Assembly: GCA_045660245.1 (NCBI GenBank)
Contig: JAZRDJ010000095.1
Coordinates: 1 to 5,525, forward strand
Direction: 5' to 3'
From: RGIG3872 sp045660245
Lineage (GTDB): Bacteria; Bacillota; Clostridia; Christensenellales; UBA1242
Length of the DNA stretch: 5,525 bases
Shown piece by piece: positions 1-5,518 of this stretch; the first letter of the stretch is position 1; each line of letters begins with the position of its first letter. The position numbers and the translations under genes are program-made. The notes under the pieces are model-generated. The model did not search any database. It was not told the origin of the DNA and saw only the letters and a list, made by a program, of their open reading frames with translations.

Positions 1-85
1 TTATATATGATTATATGGATAATTAATACAATCTTACACTTCATGCAAAGTAATTATTCTGCTCATAGTCACATAAAATTCAAGT
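1..85. other. AT-rich upstream region of the ylbJ-like gene
   Basis: This stretch contains no open frame that I can support. It is very AT-rich and should hold the promoter of the plus-strand membrane-protein gene. Two weak -10-like hexamers are visible, TACAAT at 27-32 and TAAAAT at 74-79. Neither has a convincing TTGACA-like partner 16-18 nt upstream, so I do not call a specific promoter. The 20 nt before the ATG at 86 contain no recognisable Shine-Dalgarno sequence. Confidence 0.4.
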
Positions 86-1129
86 ATGACTATTTCGTTT
101 TTCAAAACAACAAACAATTACCAAACAAAAAAGCATGACACAGCAAGTATCATGCTTTCTATTTTCTGTTTTGGGATGATTATTATTCTTCTCACTAATC
201 CCGCAAAATATGCAAGCAAATTTCTTGAGGGGTTCATGTTGTTTGGCAAATCGGTTTTGCCAGGACTTTTCCCCTTCATGCTCATCACAAAAATGCTCAC
301 ATCTCTTGGTTTTGTCAAAAAACTTGCGAGCATTTGTGGCAACTTCACGCAAAAAGTCTTTGCATCACCTGGAATTGGCGCATATTCGCTGATGATGAGC
401 AATCTTTCTGGTTATCCCATTGGCGCAAAAATAATTGGTGACTTGCACTCAAACAAAATTATCTCAGACAGCGACGCACAAAACATGATCAACTACTCAA
501 TGACATCTGGTCCTGCTTTTGTGATCGGATCTGTTGGAGCGATCATGTTTTCAAGCGTGAAAGTTGGCGTGGTGATCTTTGCTTCACACTTAATTTCAAA
601 CTTCATCACGGGCATAATTCTCGCCAAAAGAATCAAATCCGAACTCAAAACTTCAATCAACCACTCAGAGCCTGCACCACCAAAAAAAGTCAGCATTGAC
701 AAAATCTTATCAGACAGCATGTACAGCGCAATCGAAGCCATACTCATTGTTGGTGGTTTTGTTTCATGTTTCTACTGTTTTTCAGAAATACTCATTGACC
801 TAAAGGTTTTTGACATAATCAGTTATCCATTAGGCAGGTTTTTGGAGTTCCTTGGTGCGCCAAAAACAATGGCAACGAGTGTCTGTTCTGGACTCCTCGA
901 GGTTACTCGTGGTTGCAAAGAACTTTCATTATTCTTCGCGTCTTTTCCAGTCCTTTCTGTCAGCCTTGCATGTTTTTTGATCAGTTTCTCTGGACTTTCA
1001 ATTATCTTTCAATCCAAGGCGTTTTTATCCGCAACAAAAATAAAAACACGCCATTTGATCTTGTCAAAAGGCGTGCATGCTATTATTAGTTTTTTCATTT
1101 GTTTGGGAATTTCTTCCCTCATATTTTAA
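86..1129 (+). CDS. ylbJ: YlbJ-like integral membrane protein (nucleoside-recognition/Gate domain family)
   Basis: This is a 347-residue multi-pass membrane protein. Hydrophobic stretches lie near residues 22-38, 48-70, 97-118, 142-180, 213-236, 282-310 and 329-347. A basic, proline-containing linker at about 181-205 separates two halves. The signature SGYPIGAK (108-115), the TSGPAFVIGSVGA stretch (140-152), SGLLEVTRG (268-276) and the SFSGLSIIFQS run (300-310) match what I know of the YlbJ sporulation integral membrane protein family. That family carries paired Gate domains and has an unclear transport role; B. subtilis YlbJ is linked to sporulation. Because non-spore-forming relatives also carry it, sporulation in this organism is not implied. 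In Firmicutes ylbJ often neighbours rsmD and coaD. Here it lies near rsmD but on the opposite strand, converging on the coiled-coil gene with a 4-nt overlap of stop ends. No good ribosome site precedes ATG 86. ATG 152 (Met23), just before the first membrane segment, is an alternative start and also lacks one. Confidence 0.8.
   Translation: MTISFFKTTNNYQTKKHDTASIMLSIFCFGMIIILLTNPAKYASKFLEGFMLFGKSVLPGLFPFMLITKMLTSLGFVKKLASICGNFTQKVFASPGIGAYSLMMSNLSGYPIGAKIIGDLHSNKIISDSDAQNMINYSMTSGPAFVIGSVGAIMFSSVKVGVVIFASHLISNFITGIILAKRIKSELKTSINHSEPAPPKKVSIDKILSDSMYSAIEAILIVGGFVSCFYCFSEILIDLKVFDIISYPLGRFLEFLGAPKTMATSVCSGLLEVTRGCKELSLFFASFPVLSVSLACFLISFSGLSIIFQSKAFLSATKIKTRHLILSKGVHAIISFFICLGISSLIF
1036..1075 (-). 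terminator. Rho-independent terminator of the alr-rsmD-coiled-coil unit, nested in ylbJ
   Basis: Read on the minus strand, CACGCC (1075-1070) pairs with GGCGTG (1052-1047). Inside this, after one T-T mismatch, TTTGA (1068-1064) pairs with TCAAA (1058-1054) around a 5-nt loop. The stem is followed at once by TTTTTATTTTT (1046-1036). This is a canonical intrinsic terminator for minus-strand transcripts, starting about 50 nt after the coiled-coil gene's stop. On the plus strand the hairpin is not followed directly by a T-run (the nearest T6 starts about 15 nt later), so it looks one-directional. It lies wholly within ylbJ codons 317-330. Confidence 0.8.
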
Positions 1130-1593
1130 TCTTCTTCATCACTCTGTCGGCGCTTGCCAAAAAGTGTTCCGTTGAGTTCTTCTCGATTGTTTCGAACAAC
1201 GTGCAAGTTTTGAGTGAGATAATCCTCAACGCTCTTGAGCATTTTGTCGAGATTGCTCTTTGTCGCCTGATACATCTGCGTTGTTCGCTTGTTTGCTGTT
1301 TCAACAATTTCGTCAGCCTCTTTCTCGGCTCTTTTCACAAGTTCTGACTGACTCAAAATGTGTTCAGCGCGTTGCTCGGCTTCTGCAATAGTCTTTTGTG
1401 CAGATTCTTGTGCTTGAAACAAAATCTTGTCTCTTTGTGAAAGTAAATAACTCGCTTCTTTGAGGGCTGTTGGCAAATTGCGCTTGAGTTCACCAACAAG
1501 TTCCATGCACTTGTCATTCTTCTTGCCCCACAAAAAGTTCTTTGACCTTGCAAGTTCATCTTCCAACTCTTCAATAATTTGATTAATATCCAT
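1126..1593 (-). CDS. Coiled-coil protein of the clostridial 'ATPase / V-ATPase subunit H-like' family, function unknown
   Basis: This is a 155-residue, highly charged, cytoplasmic-looking protein with no membrane segment or signal peptide. The N-terminus, MDINQIIEELEDELARSK, is an acidic helix. Residues about 40-125 are Ala/Glu/Lys/Gln-rich with heptad-like spacing, for example AQESAQKTIAEAEQRAEHIL at 61-80, and predict a long coiled coil. The C-terminus is polar and ends in SDEED. The architecture resembles the small proteins often auto-named 'ATPase' or 'ATP synthase subunit B-like' next to rsmD/coaD in Clostridia, and loosely DivIVA. There is no nucleotide-binding P-loop, so the 'ATPase' name is not supported by the sequence. 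It is third in the alr-rsmD unit, 11 nt after rsmD. AAGGGA (1606-1601), which overlaps the rsmD stop, gives a 7-nt spacing to the ATG. Its role is unknown; a scaffold or envelope-linked role is only a guess. Confidence 0.8.
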   Translation of the reverse strand: MDINQIIEELEDELARSKNFLWGKKNDKCMELVGELKRNLPTALKEASYLLSQRDKILFQAQESAQKTIAEAEQRAEHILSQSELVKRAEKEADEIVETANKRTTQMYQATKSNLDKMLKSVEDYLTQNLHVVRNNREELNGTLFGKRRQSDEED

Positions 1594-1604
1594 TTGAAAA
1601 TCCC

Positions 1605-2156
1605 TTATTTCTCCTGCATTATGAAGTCAACAGAAATGCCTGCATAGGCTTTCGACTTGCTTATTATATACCTTCTGAGTAACTTTTGCAACGATTTTTT
1701 ATCAATTGAGTGTTCATAGACAATAATTCCATCACTTGAAAGCATGTCATGACTCTCAATGAACGCGATCACCTTTTCTCCCAAATCAGAACCATATGGT
1801 GGATCCAAAAAAACAACATCAAGTTTGATTTTTTCTGCAAAAAGTCCTTCAAGCGCCACAAAACAATCTTTGCTCTCAATCCTCAAATCTTCTTTCATAT
1901 TTCTTGAATTTTTCTTGAGTGCATCAATTGATTTTTGGTTATTATCAACAAGAATTGTTGTCTTTGCTCCACGAGAAAGTGCCTCAAGTCCATATGCTCC
2001 GCTACCAGCAAAAAGATCGAGCACCACCTTTCCTTCAAATGATAAAGGAAGCATTGAAAAAATTGATTCTTTGACTCTTGCGAGAGTCGGACGTGTCGCA
2101 TCACCTTCTGGGTGCACAAGTTTTCTTGCTCTGTATTTTCCTGTGATTATTTGCAT
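1605..2156 (-). CDS. rsmD: 16S rRNA (guanine(966)-N(2))-methyltransferase RsmD
   Basis: This 183-residue protein has the usual length for RsmD, which transfers a methyl group from S-adenosylmethionine to N2 of G966 (E. coli numbering) of 16S rRNA in the small subunit. All family landmarks are present in order. They are the N-terminal ITGKYRARKL (4-13), the RPTLARVKESIFSML motif (22-36), the SAM-binding motif I as DLFAGSGAYGLEALSRGA (47-64), the acidic Asp71 ending motif II, and the catalytic N6/N2-methylase motif DPPY (118-121). A final YAGISVDF strand (171-178) resembles the family's closing strand. The reading frame overlaps the end of alr by 10 nt, so the two are probably co-transcribed and translationally coupled. 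The Shine-Dalgarno AGAGGG (2172-2167) lies inside alr with 10-nt spacing and fixes the start. The coaD gene that commonly follows rsmD is not present here. Confidence 0.95.
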   Translation of the reverse strand: MQIITGKYRARKLVHPEGDATRPTLARVKESIFSMLPLSFEGKVVLDLFAGSGAYGLEALSRGAKTTILVDNNQKSIDALKKNSRNMKEDLRIESKDCFVALEGLFAEKIKLDVVFLDPPYGSDLGEKVIAFIESHDMLSSDGIIVYEHSIDKKSLQKLLRRYIISKSKAYAGISVDFIMQEK

Positions 2157-3214
2157 GAATAATATTCCCTCTTCACCCGGCCACTCATGCTGGTCAGGAT
2201 TTCATAACTTATTGTATCACACATACTTGCAATTTCGCAAACACTTATTGAATTTTGTCCTTGATTTCCCCAAAGCATAACGTCCTTCTGACTTGTGTCT
2301 TGAATTTTTGTTATATCCACAAACATACAATCCATGCAAATGTTGCCAATTATATCACACTTTTGACCTAAAACCAAAACTTGACCACGATTTGAAAGTC
2401 TTCGAACGGCAACATCACCATACCCAATGTCCACACAAGCAACCAACAAGTCATGAGGAGCCACAAAAGCATGGTCATAACCAATTGCCTCGCCTTTTTT
2501 AAGCGACCTTGTGCCAATGATATTTCCAATCATCATTGAGGTTTCTTCAAAAAGATCAATCCCAATCCTCACCATGTCATATGAAAAATTCGAGTCCCCA
2601 GACCTTTTTGAACTGCTAATATGACAAATTGGATTGAATCCACTCTCTTTTGCCATTTTCACAAATCTGCCAAATCTCTCATTTTGTATTTGAACAATAT
2701 GATCATCACTTGAGCAGGCAAAGTGTGAATACAATCCCTCAAAATTCACATTTTGCATTGACCCCCAAATTTCAAGCAATTGCTGAAATTCTCTAAGATT
2801 AGAAAGCCCAAATCTGTGCATTCCGGTGTCAATTTTGACGTGAATGTTTGAAATTCTCCCAAGTTTTTTTGCAATGCAATCAACTTTGTGCAAATCTTCA
2901 ATTGATTGAATGGTTATATCACCTGAAAGTTTAATTGCTTTTTCAATGTCTGAATCTTTCACAATGGGTGCAAGAATGAGAACTTTTTGAACAATATTAT
3001 TCTTTCTGAGCATCATGAGTTCATCAACCCTGGAAACTGCAAAGAAATCAACCATATGTTGCAGTTCTTTTGCAATTTTGGACATACCAAAACCATAAGC
3101 ATTGGCTTTGATCACTGCACAAATTTTCACACCATTTCTGAGCACTTTTTTGTGAAAATTTATTTCTCTTTTGATTTTGTCAACATCAATCACAAGTTTT
3201 GCGATAATTTTCAC
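2147..3214 (-). CDS. alr: Alanine racemase (PLP-dependent)
   Basis: This enzyme interconverts L- and D-alanine in the cytoplasm for peptidoglycan. I place the start at GTG 3214, giving 355 residues. An in-frame TTG at 3292 would begin before a transcription terminator, and the extra N-terminus has no family counterpart. Numbering from the GTG, the PLP lysine is Lys36 in VIKANAYGFG (34-43). KIDTGMHRFG (127-136) supplies the conserved Lys and Arg, and YDMVRIGIDL (212-221) the Arg-x-Gly-Ile phosphate-site region. Tyr246 in AIGYDHAF fits the second catalytic base. IGYGD (263-267), GNICMD (290-295) and the SYEILTSMSGRV run (336-347) close the family pattern. Departures are HISSSKR (198-204) for the usual HxANSA, and GYGDVAVRR for GYxDGYxR. 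GGGG abuts the GTG with no spacing, so the ribosome site is poor or the mRNA nearly leaderless. The gene overlaps rsmD by 10 nt. Confidence is high for the family and moderate for the start. Confidence 0.9.
   Translation of the reverse strand: MKIIAKLVIDVDKIKREINFHKKVLRNGVKICAVIKANAYGFGMSKIAKELQHMVDFFAVSRVDELMMLRKNNIVQKVLILAPIVKDSDIEKAIKLSGDITIQSIEDLHKVDCIAKKLGRISNIHVKIDTGMHRFGLSNLREFQQLLEIWGSMQNVNFEGLYSHFACSSDDHIVQIQNERFGRFVKMAKESGFNPICHISSSKRSGDSNFSYDMVRIGIDLFEETSMMIGNIIGTRSLKKGEAIGYDHAFVAPHDLLVACVDIGYGDVAVRRLSNRGQVLVLGQKCDIIGNICMDCMFVDITKIQDTSQKDVMLWGNQGQNSISVCEIASMCDTISYEILTSMSGRVKREYYSCK
2167..2172 (-). promoter_or_regulatory. Ribosome binding site of rsmD, inside the alr coding end
   Basis: AGAGGG on the minus strand lies 10 nt before the rsmD ATG and inside the last codons of alr. 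It supports the ATG at 2156 and suggests translational coupling of rsmD to alr. Confidence 0.6.
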
Positions 3215-3262
3215 CCCACATTTTTTTATGCCATATTTTATGAAAACCACAAAACTTTCGTG
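3215..3262 (-). promoter_or_regulatory. Putative alr promoter interval between the folA terminator and the alr start
   Basis: If the terminator at 3263-3289 works, alr needs its own promoter in this interval of about 48 nt. The best -10-like hexamer is TAAAAT (3240-3235, within CATAAAAT). The hexamer 17 nt upstream matches TTGACA poorly. The alternative pairing, TTGTGG (3252-3247) with an ATAAAA-type -10 near 3229-3224, would place the transcript start almost at the GTG. The interval is therefore only a candidate promoter. Terminator read-through from the folate operon is the other possibility. Confidence 0.3.
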
Positions 3263-3289
3263 AAAAAAAGACGACAAAATGTCGCCTTT
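3263..3289 (-). terminator. Rho-independent terminator of the folD-thyA-folA operon
   Basis: On the minus strand GGCGACA (3286-3280) pairs with TGTCGTC (3276-3270) around a TTT loop. This is a 7-bp stem with one G-T pair, and AAA upstream can extend it into the T-run. Seven consecutive T's follow directly (3269-3263). It begins 16 nt after the folA stop codon. The plus-strand side lacks a clean T-run. The hairpin separates the folate operon from alr. Confidence 0.85.
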
Positions 3290-3302
3290 CAAAATTTTTG
3301 AT

Positions 3303-3800
3303 TTACAACTCTCTCACATCTTGATTCTCAAACACACAGAACGAAAAATCCAGTCCATTTTCAGACATAATTTCAGACTCAGATGAGAGTTTCCATTTTC
3401 CAGTCTTTTCAATGTTGTTGATATATGTATCTGCTGGTTCATGAGCCCTAATTTTTGTGATATATGCCTGATCACAGTAGTCCATCAAAAGATTGTAAAT
3501 ACTCGCCCCACCAATCACAAACACGTCATTTGTATCGTATTTTTCGAGTTCTTTTTTGAGTTCTTCAACACTCCTCACAGTGGTTGCTCCAGCAAACTCA
3601 TTGTCTGAAAGAGTCATCACAATGTTTGTTCTGTTTGGAAGCGGTCTTCGTGGAAGTGACATGTATGTTTTTTCACCCATAACAACAACTTTACCCATTG
3701 TGATTTTTTTGAAATAAGCAAGGTCTGATGGAAGAGAATAAATCAAATCACCATTTTTCCCAATTGCATAATTTTCATCAACAGCAACAATAAAATTCAT
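3303..3800 (-). CDS. folA: Dihydrofolate reductase
   Basis: This cytoplasmic enzyme reduces dihydrofolate to tetrahydrofolate with NADPH, regenerating the cofactor oxidised by ThyA. At 165 residues it has normal bacterial DHFR length. The N-terminal pattern IVAVDENYAIGKNGDL (4-19) is followed by LPSDLAYFKK (23-32), where Asp26 is the expected catalytic acid. VVMGEKTYMSLP (39-50) gives the cofactor-binding MGxxT motif, RPLPNRTNIVMT (52-63) the next strand, and VFVIGGASIYNLLM (93-106) the GG cofactor loop. The Trp that is conserved in E. coli-type enzymes, just before LPxDL, is Tyr21 here. Aromatic non-Trp residues at this site are, as I recall, common in clostridial DHFRs. The gene is last in the folD-thyA-folA operon, 18 nt after thyA. 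AAGGAG (3816-3811) with 10-nt spacing supports the ATG. A strong terminator follows. Confidence 0.96.
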   Translation of the reverse strand: MNFIVAVDENYAIGKNGDLIYSLPSDLAYFKKITMGKVVVMGEKTYMSLPRRPLPNRTNIVMTLSDNEFAGATTVRSVEELKKELEKYDTNDVFVIGGASIYNLLMDYCDQAYITKIRAHEPADTYINNIEKTGKWKLSSESEIMSENGLDFSFCVFENQDVREL

Positions 3801-3818
3801 AAATCACATTCTCCTTTT

Positions 3819-4649
3819 CTATACTGCAACTTCAATTTTGTACTTTTTGTCGTTGCATTTGTAATCAATAAGTTTGAAACTGTCCACAGTAAAATCATAA
3901 AAATTCTTAACACTTGGATCAATCCAAAGTTTGGGAGCCTTGTGTTGTTTGTGTTTCATGATCTCTTTGACAAGCGGAATATGCCTGTCATAAATGTGAC
4001 AGTCTGCAATCACGTGCACAAGTTCACCAACCTCAAGCCCTGCATGACGAGCCATCATGTGAACAAGAATTGCATACTGACAAACATTCCAGTTGTTCGC
4101 CGTGAGCATATCTTGTGATCTTTGATTGAGTACCGCATTGAGTTTGTTTCCGGTTACATTAAAGGTTACACTGTACGCACATGGATAAAGCCCCATTTCA
4201 GACAAATCATGATGGTTGTAAAGGTTTGTCATTATTCGCCTTGATGCAGGATTGTGTGTGAGATCAAAAAGCACTCTGTCCACTTGATCAAACTCGCCTT
4301 CCTTGTATTTGTGTTTGACTGAAAGTTGATAGCCATATGCCTTTCCGATTGATCCAGTTTCGTCTGCCCAACTGTCCCAAATATGGCTGTTTAACTCATG
4401 AATATTATTGCTCTTTTTTTGCCAAATCCACAAAAGTTCGTCAATGCAACTTTTGAAAGCAGTTTTCCTGATAGTTATCGCTGGAAACTCTTTTGACAAA
4501 TCATATCTATTCACAACACAAAAACTTTTTATTGTGTGCGCAGGCGTTCCATCGTGCCATTTTGGTCGAACTTCCAAGTGATTGTCTGAAAAACCATTCT
4601 TCAAAATTTCCTTGCAATTTTTCACGAAATATTTGTCTGCAATGCTCAT
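3819..4649 (-). CDS. thyA: Thymidylate synthase (ThyA)
   Basis: This enzyme methylates dUMP to dTMP using 5,10-methylene-tetrahydrofolate as both carbon and hydride donor, producing dihydrofolate. Its 276 residues are near the usual ThyA length. The N-terminal half has DGTPAHTIKSFCVVNRYDL (33-51), FPAITIRKTAFKSCIDELLW (55-74) and the phosphate-binding Arg pair in NPASRRIM (133-140). The nucleophile is Cys157 in LYPCAYSVTFNV (154-165). QRSQDML (176-182) supplies the dUMP-binding Arg and Ser plus Asp180, and NWNV (186-189) the base-contacting Asn188. HIYDRH (218-223) corresponds to the deoxyribose-binding His/Tyr motif. The C-terminus EVAV resembles the family's closing PVAV. The His that follows the Cys in E. 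coli-type enzymes is Ala here, a feature I associate with a Bacillus/Clostridium-type subgroup. AAAGGAG (4663-4657) with 7-nt spacing fixes the start. It sits 23 nt after folD and 18 nt before folA, consistent with one operon. It ends in TAG. Confidence 0.96.
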   Translation of the reverse strand: MSIADKYFVKNCKEILKNGFSDNHLEVRPKWHDGTPAHTIKSFCVVNRYDLSKEFPAITIRKTAFKSCIDELLWIWQKKSNNIHELNSHIWDSWADETGSIGKAYGYQLSVKHKYKEGEFDQVDRVLFDLTHNPASRRIMTNLYNHHDLSEMGLYPCAYSVTFNVTGNKLNAVLNQRSQDMLTANNWNVCQYAILVHMMARHAGLEVGELVHVIADCHIYDRHIPLVKEIMKHKQHKAPKLWIDPSVKNFYDFTVDSFKLIDYKCNDKKYKIEVAV

Positions 4650-4672
4650 GTTTTTGCTCCTTTGTTTTTCTA

Positions 4673-5518
4673 TTAGTTATTTTTTTCATGAAGAGTGAGT
4701 GTGTTTAAAAGCAGTTCAGCAATTGTCATTGGTCCAACTCCACCTGGCACAGGGGTAATAAATGATGCTTTTTCTTTCACTTCTTCAAAATCAACATCAC
4801 CCACAAGTCCATCATCTGTTCTGTTGATTCCAACGTCCACAACAATCACACCATCTTTCACCATGTCTGCAGTCACAAATTTTGGTTTGCCCATGGCAAC
4901 AACCAAAATATCAGCATTTTTTGTGAACTCTTCAAGATTTTTTGTTTTTGAGTGGCAAATTGTCACGGTTGCATTTCGCTGTTCAAGAAGCGTCGCAACA
5001 CTTTTCCCGACAAGCAAACTTCTACCGATCACCACCACATTTTTTCCTTGTATTTCAATCCCATAATGCTCCAAAATGTGAACGACACCAATCGCTGTGC
5101 AAGGAGCAACAAGCGTGTTTTTTGAAAACAGTCTGCCGAGATTAATTTCCGTGAGACCATCTACATCTTTGTCTGGTGGTATATGAGAAATAATCTTTCT
5201 TTCATCAAGCCCATTTGGGAGTGGCAACTGAAGCAAAATCCCAGATATCGTTTCGTCATTCCCCAGTTTCTCGATTGTGTCAATTACATCTTGTTCTGTT
5301 GAATTTTCTGGCAAACATTCAACGATGGACTCAAACCCGACACGTGCGCATGCCTTTTCTTTTGAAGATACATAGACCTTGCTCGCTGGATTTTCACCAA
5401 CAATGATACAGGCAAGTTTTGGCACAACTCGCCCTTTACTCACATATTCCTTTTGAATTTTTTCCTTTATTGCATCTTTGATTTTTTCAGACACAAATTT
5501 CCCATTCAATATTTCCAT
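4673..5518 (-). CDS. folD: Bifunctional methylene-tetrahydrofolate dehydrogenase / methenyl-tetrahydrofolate cyclohydrolase
   Basis: FolD oxidises 5,10-methylene-THF to methenyl-THF with NADP+ and hydrolyses it to 10-formyl-THF. It links thymidylate synthesis to purine and formyl-methionine supply. The 281 residues match the family. VGENPASKVYVSSKEKAC (40-57) carries the catalytic Tyr49 and Lys53. LLQLPLP (95-101) supplies the conserved Gln97, and DKDVDGLT (116-123) supplies Asp120. The Rossmann motif VIGRSLLVGKSVATLL (163-178) binds the dinucleotide, and PVPGGVGPMT (256-265) is the family signature near the C-terminus. The usual Pro in VGxP is Ser173. The start is an ATG 7 nt from the window edge, so its ribosome site and any promoter lie outside. 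It is the first gene of the operon visible here; more genes could lie upstream. Confidence 0.97.
   Translation of the reverse strand: MEILNGKFVSEKIKDAIKEKIQKEYVSKGRVVPKLACIIVGENPASKVYVSSKEKACARVGFESIVECLPENSTEQDVIDTIEKLGNDETISGILLQLPLPNGLDERKIISHIPPDKDVDGLTEINLGRLFSKNTLVAPCTAIGVVHILEHYGIEIQGKNVVVIGRSLLVGKSVATLLEQRNATVTICHSKTKNLEEFTKNADILVVAMGKPKFVTADMVKDGVIVVDVGINRTDDGLVGDVDFEEVKEKASFITPVPGGVGPMTIAELLLNTLTLHEKNN

Noticed and set aside
1187..1199. Small hairpin TTGTT-TCG-AACAA downstream of ylbJ as a plus-strand terminator
   Set aside because: The stem is only 5 AT-rich base pairs with no adjacent T-run, and it lies in the coiled-coil coding sequence.
1759..2280. 173-codon plus-strand open frame opposite rsmD and the end of alr
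   Set aside because: It lies antisense to a clearly recognisable rsmD, its product is Ser-rich and low in complexity, and no family is recognisable; it is a shadow frame.
3186..3221. 11-codon mini-ORF (ATG 3221) overlapping the alr start on the minus strand, as a leader peptide
   Set aside because: It has no convincing ribosome site, no attenuation-like repeats of a relevant amino acid, and is explained by chance.
3215..3292. N-terminal extension of alr from TTG 3292
   Set aside because: The extension contains a strong minus-strand terminator and has no match to the alanine racemase N-terminus, so I started alr at GTG 3214.
2987..3301. 104-codon plus-strand open frame opposite the start of alr
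   Set aside because: It mirrors the alr coding sequence and the terminator, and has no recognisable domain.
4695..5066. 123-codon plus-strand open frame opposite folD
   Set aside because: It is antisense to well-supported folD and its Ser/Thr-rich composition is typical of a shadow frame.
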